Assembly: GCF_029846235.1 (NCBI RefSeq)
Contig: NZ_JARVWP010000016.1
Coordinates: 1 to 64,000, forward strand
Direction: 5' to 3'
From: Bradyrhizobium sp. CER78
GTDB lineage: Bacteria > Pseudomonadota > Alphaproteobacteria > Rhizobiales > Xanthobacteraceae
DNA: 64,000 bases
The notes beneath the pieces are model-generated. The model did not search any database. It was not told the origin of the DNA and was given only the letters and a program-made list of their open reading frames with translations. The position numbers and the translations under genes were made by a program. Shown here in pieces: positions 35,974 to 45,400 of the stretch; position 1 is the first letter of the stretch, and the number at the start of each line of letters is the position of its first letter.

Positions 35974-36060
35974 CGTCATTGCTAGCGGAGCGAAGCAATC
36001 CATGGCTCAGCATGTGCGGAGCTATGGATTGCTTCGCCGCTTCGCTCCTCGCAATGACGG
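35974..36060. repeat. REP-like palindrome, CGTCATTGC type
   Basis: CGTCATTGC near 35974 and GCAATGACG at its other end are the outer arms. Inside, GGAGCGAAGCAATCCAT and ATGGATTGCTTCGCC are also complementary. The whole 87 bp can form one long hairpin on either strand. It is a common element in Bradyrhizobium genomes and lies just after the S10 peptidase stop. Confidence 0.85.
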
Positions 36061-36097
36061 GGTGAGAGCTGATCCAACTGTCACACAGCTTGTTCGG

Positions 36098-36202
36098 TGT
36101 CATCACCCGCGCGTGCGGGTGATCCAGTATTCCAGAGGCAGCAATGCTTGAGCCGAGAGGCCGCGGCGTACCGGATCGCCCGGTCGAGCCGGGCGATGAC
36201 AG
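36098..36202. repeat. REP-like palindrome, TGTCATCACCCGC type
   Basis: TGTCATC at the left pairs with GATGACA at the right. Inner arms CACCCGCGCGTGCGGGTG and ATCGCCCGG/CCGGGCGAT form further hairpins. It adjoins the previous element, so this 325-bp gap between convergent genes consists mostly of two unrelated palindromic repeats. Confidence 0.8.
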
Positions 36203-36277
36203 ATGTGGAGAGGACGCGGCCTCGCGTCTCTCGCGACACATCTGCCCGAGCTGAGTTGCCCATCGGGACAATTTGCC

Positions 36278-37159
36278 TCACCCATACGTCTCCACGATGA
36301 AGTCGATCAAGGCGCGAAGCTTCGGGGTCATCTTGCGGTTCCTCGGCCACAGGATCTGGCGTGCGCGGGCCTGCGTCGTGTAGTTCGGCAGCAGCACCCG
36401 CAGCCGGCCCGCGGCGATATCGTCGGCGAGCAGCTCGTCGCGCATCAGCACGATGCCGGCGCCGGCGAGGGCTGCATAGCGGATGCCGAACGCGTTGTTG
36501 ATGGTGAGGCGGCTCTCGACATCGACATGCACTTCGCCCTCCGGCCCGAAGAAGCTCCATCGCCGCGCATCCGACCAGCCGGGATAGCGCAGGCAATCAT
36601 GATGGACGAGATCCCTTGGATGGATCGGCGTGCCGCGTTCGGCGAGATAGCTCGGCGCGGCGCAAACCACGCCGGTGTAGGGCGACAGCGAGCGCGACAT
36701 CATGCTGGAGTCGGTCAGCGTGCCGACCCGGATCGCGGCATCCAGCCCTTCCTCGAGCAGGTCGGCCATCTTGTCACTGAGGACGAGGTCGACCGAGACC
36801 TCAGGATATCTCTTCCTGAAGCGGACCAGCGCCGGCGCCAGGCTGTACGACCCGAACGCGACCGAGGTCGCCACGCGGAGTTTGCCGCGCGGTGCGCTCA
36901 AGGCTTCCTCGACCAGCGCGTCGCCGGCCTCGGCCTCGACCAGCAGGTGCTTGCAGTGATCGAGATAGCTGCGGCCGAGCTCGGTGAGGCCCTGCCGGCG
37001 CGTGGAGCGGTTGATCAATTGTGAGCCGAGCCGGTCCTCGAGAAAACGGATATGCTTGCCGATCATGGTCGGCGACATCCGCAGCTCCTTGGCCGCCGCG
37101 GTGAATGAGCCGAGATCGGCGACGCGGGCGAACACTGACATGCTGGTCAGTCGGTCCAT
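36278..37159 (-). CDS. LysR family transcriptional regulator
   Basis: A 293-residue regulator with the N-terminal helix-turn-helix (residues 1-60: VADLGSFTAAAKELRMSPTMIGKHI) and a type 2 periplasmic-binding-like effector domain (about 88-290). It is divergent from the IorAB-type genes with 180 bp between, the usual layout in which a LysR protein controls the neighbouring operon and itself. The inducer is unknown. Confidence 0.94.
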   Translation of the reverse strand: MDRLTSMSVFARVADLGSFTAAAKELRMSPTMIGKHIRFLEDRLGSQLINRSTRRQGLTELGRSYLDHCKHLLVEAEAGDALVEEALSAPRGKLRVATSVAFGSYSLAPALVRFRKRYPEVSVDLVLSDKMADLLEEGLDAAIRVGTLTDSSMMSRSLSPYTGVVCAAPSYLAERGTPIHPRDLVHHDCLRYPGWSDARRWSFFGPEGEVHVDVESRLTINNAFGIRYAALAGAGIVLMRDELLADDIAAGRLRVLLPNYTTQARARQILWPRNRKMTPKLRALIDFIVETYG

Positions 37160-37339
37160 AATTATAAACCAATGGTTATTTCACTGTGGATCGAACCGGC
37201 GCTTCTAGGCCGTGGCAGTTCTATTTATTACCATAAGTGAGCAATTGGCGCGAGAATGCACGCGATTGCTTTGGAATGTGGCGGATCGCGCCCGGAGGGG
37301 CCGATCCGCGCGAGGCTCGAACCAGGACAGGAGTGTCAG

Positions 37340-37801
37340 ATGCCTTTCCAGATCACGATCAATGGGACCAGTCATTCGGTCGATGCCGACGGCGATACGC
37401 CGCTGCTGTGGCTGCTGCGCGATGTGCTGGGCATGACCGGCACCAAGTTCGGCTGCGGCATGGCGCTGTGCGGTGCCTGCACGGTGCATCTCGATGACAC
37501 CGCGGTGCGCTCCTGCATCACGACGATCGACAGCATCGGCGATTCCAAGATCACGACCATCGAGGCCGTCGGCAAGACGCCGGCCGGCAAGAAGATCCAG
37601 GACGCCTGGCTCACGCACGAGGTGCCGCAATGCGGCTACTGCCAGTCCGGGCAGATCATGTCGGCTTCCGCGCTGCTCGCCAGCAAGCCGAAGCCGACCG
37701 ATGCCGATATCGACGAGGCGATGTCGGGCAACATCTGCCGCTGCGGCACCTATGTCCGCATTCGCGACGCCATCAAGCAAGCCGCGCAGTCGGGAGGTTG
37801 A
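37340..37801 (+). CDS. (2Fe-2S) subunit of IorAB-type molybdenum hydroxylase
   Basis: A 153-residue small subunit carrying two [2Fe-2S] clusters. Plant-type ligands are Cys39, Cys44, Cys47 and Cys59; the second cluster uses Cys98, Cys101, Cys133 and Cys135 (PQCGYCQSG and ICRCGTY). It passes electrons from the molybdopterin subunit encoded 3 bp downstream. It resembles the alpha subunit of isoquinoline 1-oxidoreductase, though aldehyde or N-heterocycle substrates are equally possible. CAGGAG lies 6 nt before the ATG. Confidence 0.93.
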   Translation: MPFQITINGTSHSVDADGDTPLLWLLRDVLGMTGTKFGCGMALCGACTVHLDDTAVRSCITTIDSIGDSKITTIEAVGKTPAGKKIQDAWLTHEVPQCGYCQSGQIMSASALLASKPKPTDADIDEAMSGNICRCGTYVRIRDAIKQAAQSGG

Positions 37802-37804
37802 GCC

Positions 37805-39982
37805 ATGACGCTGATCGACAATCTGACTGAGCGCGCCGCCGATCTGTCGCGGCGCAACTTCCTCCGCTCCAGCGCGATCGCCGGCGGCGGCCTGCTGCTC
37901 AGCGTGAGCCTGCCGTTCGCGAGAAGCGAGAGCGAGGCCGCGGTTTCCGCTGATTTTGCGCCGAATGCCTTCATCAGGATCGGTGCCGACGGCAAGGTGG
38001 TGCTGACCATGCCCTATGTCGAGATGGGGCAGGGCACCTACACCTCGATCCCGATGCTGATCGCCGAGGAGCTCGAGATCGGCCTGAACCAGGTGCAGCT
38101 CGAACACGCGCCGCCGAGCGACAAGCTCTACGCCAACCCGCTGCTTGGCGTGCAGGCCACCGGCAATTCGAACGCGATGCGCGGCGCCTGGCAGCCGATG
38201 CGGAAGGCCGGCGCCACTGCGAAGGCGATGCTGGTCGCTGCCGCGGCGAAGCGCTGGAACGTCGAGCCGGCGTCGTGCCGCGCCGAGAGCGGCGAGGTGC
38301 ATCACGCGGCCTCGGGACGCAAGCTGGGTTACGGCGAACTGGCGGCCGACGCGGCGCAGATCCCGGTTCCGGAGAATGTGACGCTGAAGAGCCCGGCCGA
38401 GTTCAAGCTGATCGGCACGCCGGCCAAGCGGCTCGATACGCCGTCCAAGGTCAACGGCACCGCGGTCTATGGCATCGACGCGCGGCCGCCCGGAGTGAGG
38501 GTCGCGACGCTGGCGCAGTCGCCGGTGTTCGGCGGGCGGGTCAAGCGCGTGGATGATGCGGCGGCAAAGGCCGTCAAGGGCGTGCGCCAGATCGTGACGC
38601 TCGATGACGCAGTCGCCGTGGTGGCCGATCACATGGGAGCAGCCAAGAAAGGCCTCGCGGCGCTCACGATCGAGTGGGACGAGGGGCCGCACGCCAAGCT
38701 CGCCACGGCCGATATCGCGCGCGAGCTCGAAGCCGCCACCACGAAGCCGGGCGCCGTCGCGCAGAACGTCGGCGACGCCGACAAGGCAATGGCGGGCGCA
38801 GCGACGAAGGTCGAGGCGACCTATCAACTGCCGTTCCTCGCCCATGCGACGATGGAGCCGATGAACTGCACCGTGCATGTGCGCCCCGATGGCTGCGAGA
38901 TCTGGGTCGGCAATCAGGCGCTCTCGCGTGTGCAGGCGGTGGCCGCGAAGATGCTGAACCTGCCGCCGGAGAAGGTGGTGGTGCACAATCACCTGCTCGG
39001 CGGCGGCTTTGGCCGCAGGCTCGAGGTCGACGGCGTCGTTCGCGCCGTGCAGATCGCCAAGCAGGTCGACGCTCCCCTCAAGGTGGTGTGGACCCGCGAG
39101 GAGGACATCCAGCACGATATGTACCGTCCGTACTGGTTCGATCGGATCTCGGTCGGACTCGATGCGTCGGGCAAGCCGGTCGCCTGGAATAATCGCTTTG
39201 CCGGTTCGTCGGTCATCGCGCGCTGGGCGCCGCCGGCGTTCCGCAACGGTCTCGACGGCGACACCACCGAGGGCGCGATCGATCTCGTCTACGACATTCC
39301 AAACTTCCACGTCGAATATGTCCGGGTCGAACCACCAGGCATTCCGACCGCGTTCTGGCGCAGCGTCGGGCCCTCGCACAATGTGTTCGTCACCGAAAGC
39401 ATGATCGACGAGATGGCGGCGGCCGCCAAACAGGATCCGGTCGAGTATCGCAAGGCGTTGCTCGGCAAGTCGCCGCGCGCCAAGGCGGCACTGGAACTCG
39501 CGGCGGCCAAGGCGGGCTGGGGTGGCAAGCTGCCTGCGGGACGCGGACGCGGCGTGTCGCTGCAGTTCGTATTCGGCAGCTACCTTGCGCAGATTGCCGA
39601 GGTCGAGGTCGCCAAGGACGGCTCGGTGCGTGTCCACCGCGTCGTCTGCGCGATGGACTGCGGCACCGTGGTCAATCCCGACACGGTGCAGGCGCAGCTG
39701 CAGAGCGGCATCAATTTCGGCGTCACCGCCGCGCTCTATGGCGAGATCACGCTGAAGGACGGTCGCGTCGAGCAGACCAATTTCGACACCTACCAGATGC
39801 TGCGCATCGATCAGTCCCCGGCGATCGAGGTCCATATCGTACCGAGCACCGAGCCGCCCGGCGGGATGGGCGAGACCGGGACATCGGGAATCGTGCCGGC
39901 GATCAGCAACGCGATCTTCGCGGCGACCGGTAAGCGGTTGCGCAAGATGCCGGTCGATCCGGCGATTTTGAAGCAGGCGTGA
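37805..39982 (+). CDS. Molybdopterin-binding subunit, IorB/xanthine dehydrogenase family
   Basis: A 725-residue catalytic subunit. The N terminus has a twin-arginine signal, SRRNFLRSSAIAGG, so the folded complex is probably exported to the periplasm. Molybdenum-cofactor motifs include MGQGTYTSIPM, GGGFGRRLEVDG and GMGETGTSG. GGAGG precedes the ATG at 37805, and the small subunit gene ends 3 bp upstream. No separate cytochrome c or molybdenum-insertion gene is adjacent. LysR control from the divergent gene is likely. Confidence 0.92.
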   Translation: MTLIDNLTERAADLSRRNFLRSSAIAGGGLLLSVSLPFARSESEAAVSADFAPNAFIRIGADGKVVLTMPYVEMGQGTYTSIPMLIAEELEIGLNQVQLEHAPPSDKLYANPLLGVQATGNSNAMRGAWQPMRKAGATAKAMLVAAAAKRWNVEPASCRAESGEVHHAASGRKLGYGELAADAAQIPVPENVTLKSPAEFKLIGTPAKRLDTPSKVNGTAVYGIDARPPGVRVATLAQSPVFGGRVKRVDDAAAKAVKGVRQIVTLDDAVAVVADHMGAAKKGLAALTIEWDEGPHAKLATADIARELEAATTKPGAVAQNVGDADKAMAGAATKVEATYQLPFLAHATMEPMNCTVHVRPDGCEIWVGNQALSRVQAVAAKMLNLPPEKVVVHNHLLGGGFGRRLEVDGVVRAVQIAKQVDAPLKVVWTREEDIQHDMYRPYWFDRISVGLDASGKPVAWNNRFAGSSVIARWAPPAFRNGLDGDTTEGAIDLVYDIPNFHVEYVRVEPPGIPTAFWRSVGPSHNVFVTESMIDEMAAAAKQDPVEYRKALLGKSPRAKAALELAAAKAGWGGKLPAGRGRGVSLQFVFGSYLAQIAEVEVAKDGSVRVHRVVCAMDCGTVVNPDTVQAQLQSGINFGVTAALYGEITLKDGRVEQTNFDTYQMLRIDQSPAIEVHIVPSTEPPGGMGETGTSGIVPAISNAIFAATGKRLRKMPVDPAILKQA

Positions 39983-40014
39983 GGCGGCAGCCGCGCCACT
40001 GGCGCGATCGTGAA

Positions 40015-40051
40015 GTCGCACGGATTTGCAGGTTCCGCTGATCCGTGCGAC
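40015..40051. promoter_or_regulatory. Perfect 11-bp hairpin between the iorAB-type and copper genes
   Basis: GTCGCACGGAT (40015-40025) is exactly complementary to ATCCGTGCGAC (40041-40051) around a 15-nt loop. It lies 33 bp past the large subunit stop and ends 8 bp before the ATG at 40060. No T tract follows. It may be an operator for the copper cluster or an RNA hairpin limiting read-through. Confidence 0.5.
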
Positions 40052-40059
40052 AAGCGGGC

Positions 40060-40518
40060 ATGCATGTGAGGCGGCTCGTCAATCTCTGGATTCTGCTGTT
40101 CGTCGCGGCCGGGCTGTTGCTCGCGCCCGTGGCGCCGGCGTTTGCCCGGATGATGCCGGATGCATCGGCCGCCACGAAGGCAATGTCTGACCATCAGGCT
40201 ATGTCGGACCACGCGATGTCCGGCCACGCGATGTCCGACAAAACGATGTCCGACATGGCCATGCCCGGCGAAGCCATGTCGGGGCAGGCGATGGCGGACA
40301 ACATGCCGTGCTGTCCGGACCAGACCAAGAGCAAGGGGTGCGACGATTGTCCGTTCCTTGCGCTGTGCATGCTCAGCGTCTCGCTGCCGGCGCCCGGCGG
40401 CGCGATGTCGCTGATCACGCGCCAGCCGTCGCAAAACGCCTTTGCGGCGGGCGACGACCGCCTGCTCGACGGGCTTGGCGCCAAGCCTCCGGATCATCCG
40501 CCTCGAACCAACGTCTGA
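40060..40518 (+). CDS. Exported Met/His pentapeptide-repeat protein, probable copper binder
   Basis: A 152-residue protein with an export signal (residues 4-29). Residues 41-81 are a tandem array of five-residue units of the form AMS[DG]x, for example AMSDH, AMSGH, AMSDK and AMSGQ, giving regularly spaced Met and His. A Cys cluster follows (PCCPDQ and KGCDDCPF), then a hydrophobic segment. Met-rich arrays bind Cu(I), and five copper genes follow. The family is not one I can name; it may relate to small copper-cluster proteins with CxxC motifs. GTG 40045 is less likely as start because it sits within a hairpin. Confidence 0.72.
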   Translation: MHVRRLVNLWILLFVAAGLLLAPVAPAFARMMPDASAATKAMSDHQAMSDHAMSGHAMSDKTMSDMAMPGEAMSGQAMADNMPCCPDQTKSKGCDDCPFLALCMLSVSLPAPGGAMSLITRQPSQNAFAAGDDRLLDGLGAKPPDHPPRTNV

Positions 40519-40620
40519 CAGGCGCTGAAAGCGCCTGATCGCTGACGCGTGCGCCCGATAGCGCGTGTGTCGCTGCATGCCGCTCACGCGGTTCATCAGA
40601 CGTATCGAGGAATCATACCC

Positions 40621-41022
40621 ATGAAGTCTTTCCACCTCGCGCGCGCCGCTGTGGCCGCGTTGATCGGCGTTGCCCTGACCCATGTGCCCGCCCATGCCGA
40701 GATCAAGAACTACGAGTTCCAGCTGGTGCAGCCAACCGTCAAGGCAGGCGCCGATCGTATCGTCACGGTGCGGCTGGTCGACAAGAGCACCGGAAAACCC
40801 GTCTCCGACGCGATCATCTTCTCGACCCGGCTCAACATGGCGCCGGACGGCATGCAGGAGATGGCCACCAAGGTGACGCCGATGCCGGGTACCGAGCCAG
40901 GGACCTACCGGTTCAAGGCGACCTTCGGCATGGCCGGCCGCTGGCAATTGTCGCTCGGCGCCAAGGTGCAGGGCGAGACCGGCTCGGTCGAGAACAAGCT
41001 CGTCGTCACGGCCGAGCAATGA
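40621..41022 (+). CDS. FixH/YtkA-like periplasmic protein
   Basis: A 133-residue protein with a signal peptide ending near AHAE and a single Ig-like domain of the FixH/YtkA type (VTVRLVDKSTGKPVSDA, then PGTYRFKATFGMAGRWQL). Such domains occur in copper and oxidase-assembly contexts. It has a Met-rich loop, NMAPDGMQEMA. The stop overlaps the adaptor start (ATGA), so translation is coupled with the RND genes. Confidence 0.85.
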   Translation: MKSFHLARAAVAALIGVALTHVPAHAEIKNYEFQLVQPTVKAGADRIVTVRLVDKSTGKPVSDAIIFSTRLNMAPDGMQEMATKVTPMPGTEPGTYRFKATFGMAGRWQLSLGAKVQGETGSVENKLVVTAEQ

Positions 41023-42482
41023 GCCGCCGAGCAACGAGGCCCTTGATATGGGCTGGCACTGCTGCTGCGATCGCGGCAGCGGCAGGCGTCGCATGGACCG
41101 CCCGCGGCCTGCCGACGCGGCCGGTGTCCGCTGCCATCGTCTCCGCCGCGCGGGCGGCGGAGAGCGCTGCGCCGATCTATTACCGCGATCCTGACGGCAA
41201 GCCGCTCTACTCGGCGACGCCGAAGCAGACGCCCGACGGGCGCGACTATCTGCCGGTGTTCCCGGAGGGCGATGCGCAATCCGGCGAGCCCGAACCGCCG
41301 GCGAATGCGAGGTCCGCGCCTGCGAACAGCGAGCGCAAGGTCAAATATTATCGCAACCCGATGGGGCTTGCCGACACCTCGCCGGTGCCGAAGAAGGACT
41401 CGATGGGGATGGATTACATTCCCGTCTATGACGGCGACGACAGCGACGACGGTTCGATCACGCTGTCACCCGGCAAGATCCAGCGCAGCGGCGTGAAGTC
41501 CGAAGCCGCGCAGATGCGCCGCATCCGCACCCTGGTCCGCGCGCCCGGCACGATCCAGCTCGACGAACGCCGCGTTTCCGTCATCGCGATGCGCGCCGAG
41601 AGCTATGTGCAGAAGGTCGCCGACGTCACGACCGGCAGCCGGGTGACAAAAGGTCAGCCGCTGATGGAGGTCTATAGCCCGGCGATATCGTCCGCCGCGG
41701 CCGAATATGTCGCGACCATCACGTCGAAGGCGATCGCAGGCATCGAACCCTACGGGCGAGGCTCCAAGCAGCGGCTGACCAATCTCGACGTCCCCGAGGC
41801 CGTCATCGTCGACATGGAGAAGAGCCGCACCGTTCCGATCGCCATTCCGTGGTCGTCGCCGCGCGACGGCATTGTGCTGCAGCGGGCCGCGATCGAGGGC
41901 ATGCGCGCGCAGCCGGGCGACGTGCTGTTCCGGATCGCCGACGTCTCCGTGGTGTGGGCGCTGGTCGATGTCGCCGAACGCGATCTCGGCAACATCGTGG
42001 TCGGGCAGACGGTCACGGTGCGGGCGCGCAGCTATCCCGGCCGCAATTTCGCAGGACAGATCAGCGTGATCTATCCGCAGGTCAACAAGGAAACGCGCAC
42101 CGCGCGGGTGCGGATCGACCTGGCGAATGCCGATCTTGCGCTGCTGCCCGACATGTATGTCGACGCCGAGATCGACACCGGCAGTGCGGCGCCGGTGCTG
42201 TCAGTGGCCGACAACTCCATCCTCGACACCGGCAGCCGGCAGACCGTGCTGCTCGACCGGGGCAACGGACGGTTCGAGCCGCGCGAGGTCAAGCTCGGAC
42301 GGCACGGCGAAGGCTATGTCGAGATCCGCGATGGGATCGCCGAGGGTGATGCGGTCGTCACCTCAGCCACTTTCCTGATCGATGCCGAGAGCAATCTGAA
42401 GGCCGCGATCAAGGGCTTTGCCGAGGCGGGCGAGAAGCAGGCGGCGGGCGGAAGCGAGATGATGGATGGAGGCAAGCCATGA
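41019..42482 (+). CDS. CusB-like RND efflux periplasmic adaptor with two heavy-metal-binding motifs
   Basis: A 487-residue membrane-fusion protein. An N-terminal anchor (residues 9-25) is followed by two HMBD motifs, IYYRDPDGKP (53-62) and KYYRNPMGLAD (109-119), each with the following DY[LI]PV[FY]. The lipoyl, hairpin and beta-barrel domains of the CusB family come next. The start overlaps the previous stop, and its own stop overlaps the pump gene start by 4 bp. The first HMBD lacks the usual MG pair and may be degenerate. Confidence 0.93.
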   Translation: MSRRATRPLIWAGTAAAIAAAAGVAWTARGLPTRPVSAAIVSAARAAESAAPIYYRDPDGKPLYSATPKQTPDGRDYLPVFPEGDAQSGEPEPPANARSAPANSERKVKYYRNPMGLADTSPVPKKDSMGMDYIPVYDGDDSDDGSITLSPGKIQRSGVKSEAAQMRRIRTLVRAPGTIQLDERRVSVIAMRAESYVQKVADVTTGSRVTKGQPLMEVYSPAISSAAAEYVATITSKAIAGIEPYGRGSKQRLTNLDVPEAVIVDMEKSRTVPIAIPWSSPRDGIVLQRAAIEGMRAQPGDVLFRIADVSVVWALVDVAERDLGNIVVGQTVTVRARSYPGRNFAGQISVIYPQVNKETRTARVRIDLANADLALLPDMYVDAEIDTGSAAPVLSVADNSILDTGSRQTVLLDRGNGRFEPREVKLGRHGEGYVEIRDGIAEGDAVVTSATFLIDAESNLKAAIKGFAEAGEKQAAGGSEMMDGGKP

Positions 42483-45400
42483 TTGCCCGCGTCATCGCCT
42501 GGTCGGCGCGCAATCTGCTGCTGGTGCTGTTCGGCACCGGCTTCGCGGCGGCCGCAGGCCTCTATGCGTTGCTGCATTTGCCGCTGGATGCGATCCCCGA
42601 TCTCTCGGACACCCAAGTCATCGTCTACACCGAATATCCGGGGCAAGCGCCGCAGGTGATCGAGGACCAGGTCACGTATCCCCTGACCACGGCGATGCTG
42701 ACGGTGCCGAAATCGAAGGTCGTGCGTGGCTTCTCGTTCTTCGGCGTGTCCTTCGTCTATGTCATCTTCGAGGACGGCACCGACATCTACTGGGCGCGCT
42801 CCCGCGTGCTCGAATTCCTCAACAGCGCGGCGTCGCGGCTGCCGGCCGGCGTGTCGCCGACGATCGGTCCCGACGCGACCGGCGTCGGCTGGGTCTACCA
42901 ATATGCCGTGATGTCGAAGCAGCTCAATCTCGCCGACACCAGAACGATCCAGGACTGGAATCTGAAGTTCGCGCTGGCCAAGGCCGAAGGCGTCGCCGAG
43001 GTCGCGAGCGTCGGCGGCTTCGTCAAGCAGTACAACGTGATCCTCGATCCGCAGCGGATGCGCGACCGCGGCATCACCATGCAGCGGATGCGCGACGCGA
43101 TCCGCGCCAGCAATGCCGATGTCGGCGGCCGCACCGTCGAGCTCTCCGAGTTCGAATATGTCATCCGCGGCAAGGGCTATCTCAGGGATGTCAACGACCT
43201 CGGCAATGTCGTGCTGAAGACCGACAACGGCACGCCGGTGTTGTTGCGCGACGTCGCCCGCGTCGAGCTCGGCCCCGACGAGCGGCGCGGCATCGCCGAG
43301 CTGAACGGCGAGGGCGAGGTGGCAAGCGGCATCGTGCTGCAGCGCTTCGGCATGAATGCGCTCGACGTGATCGAGAACGTCAAGAAGCGGTTCAGGGAGA
43401 TCGCGACCAGCCTGCCGAAATCGGTCGAGATCGTGCCGGTCTATGACCGCTCCAATCTGATCTATGCGGCGGTCGCGACGCTGAAGCGCACGCTGTTCGA
43501 GGAAAGCGTCGTGGTCGCGCTGGTTTGCATCGTGTTCCTGCTGCATGTGCGCAGCGCGCTGGTCGCGATCCTGATGCTGCCGGTCGGCGTGCTGATGGCG
43601 TTCGGCGCGATGAAGTTTTTCGGGATCGGCTCCAACATCATGAGCCTCGGCGGGATCGCGATTGCGATCGGCGCCATGATCGATGCGGCGATCGTGATGA
43701 TCGAGAACGCGCACAAGCATCTGGAGCGCGCCAAGCCCGGCCAGTCGCGTATCGCGATCCTGATCGAGGCAGCATCGGAGGTTGGGCCGGCGCTGTTCTT
43801 CAGCCTGCTGATCATCACCGTATCGTTCATGCCGATCTTCACGCTGGAATCGCAGGAGGGTCGGCTGTTCTCGCCGCTCGCCTTCACCAAGACGTTTGCG
43901 ATGGCGGCGGCCGCGCTGCTGTCGGTGACACTGGTGCCGGCGCTGATGGTGATCTTCGTGCGCGGCAAGATCGTTCCCGAACACAAGAACCCGATCAATC
44001 GATTGCTGATCTGGATCTACCGTCCGGTCATCAACGGCGTGCTCCGAGCCAAAACGCTGGTGATCCTGCTGGCGCTCGGTGCGCTCGCCGTGACGGTCTG
44101 GCCGGCGCGGCAGCTCGGCACCGAGTTCATGCCTGATCTCAACGAGGGCACGCTGCTCTATATGCCGACCACGTTGCCGGGCATCTCGGTGACCAAGGCA
44201 TCCGAACTGATGCAGACCCAGAACCGCATCATCAAGAGCTTTCCGGAGGTCGCCTCGGTCTATGGCAAAGCCGGCCGTGCCGCGACCGCGACCGATCCGG
44301 CGCCGTCGGAGATGTTCGAGACCGTCGTCAACCTCAAGCCGAAGCAGGAATGGCGCAAGGGCGTCAGCCTCGACGGCCTGATCGCCGAGATGGACAAGGC
44401 CCTGCAATTCCCCGGCGTCTCCAACGCCTGGACGATGCCGATCAAGGCGCGCATCGACATGCTCTCGACCGGCATCCGCACGCCTGTTGGCGTCAAGGTG
44501 ATCGGCCCGGATCTCGCCGTGATCGACAAGCTCGCGCGCCAGGTCGAGCAGGTGCTCAGGACCGTGCAGGGGACTTCGTCGGCCTATGCCGAACGCAGTC
44601 TCGGCGGCTATTATCTCGAGATCACGCCGAACCGCGAGGCGCTGGCGCGTTATGGTATCGCGGTGCAGGACGTGCAGGACACGATCGCCACCGCGCTCGG
44701 CGGCCAGAGCGTGACCACGACGGTGGAGGGGCGGCAGCGATTCACCGTCAACATGCGCTATCCGCGCGATTTGCGCGACAATCCCAGCGCGATCGCCAGC
44801 GACATCCTGGTGGCGATGCCGGCCGGCGGCGCGGTGCCGCTCGGCGAGGTCGCCAATGTCGTGCCGGCGCGCGGACCGAGCTCGATCCGGACCGAGAACG
44901 GGCAGCTTGCTACCTACATCTATGTCGACATCCGCGAGCGCGATCTCGGCGGCTACGTCGCGGATGCGCAGCGCGCGGTGCAGGCGAGCGTGTCGTTTCC
45001 GCCGGGCACTTACCTGGTCTGGAGCGGCCAATACGAATATCTCGAGCGCGCCGCCGCGCGGCTCAGGATCGTGGTGCCGGTGACGCTCTCGATCATCTTC
45101 CTGTTGCTCTACCTCAACTTCCGCTCGGTGGCGGAGACCATGATCGTGATGCTGTCGCTGCCGTTCGCGCTGGTCGGCGGGCTCTGGCTGATGTGGGCGC
45201 TGGGCTTCAACCTGTCGGTTGCGGTCGCGGTCGGCTTCATCGCATTGGCCGGCGTCGCCGCCGAGACCGGCGTCGTGATGCTGATCTATCTCAACCACGC
45301 GTTAGACGAGGCGAAAGCGCGCTGTGCCGCCGAACGGCGGACGGTCGGCCGCGACGATTTGCATCGCGCGATCATCGAGGGCGCAGTCGAGCGCGTCCGG

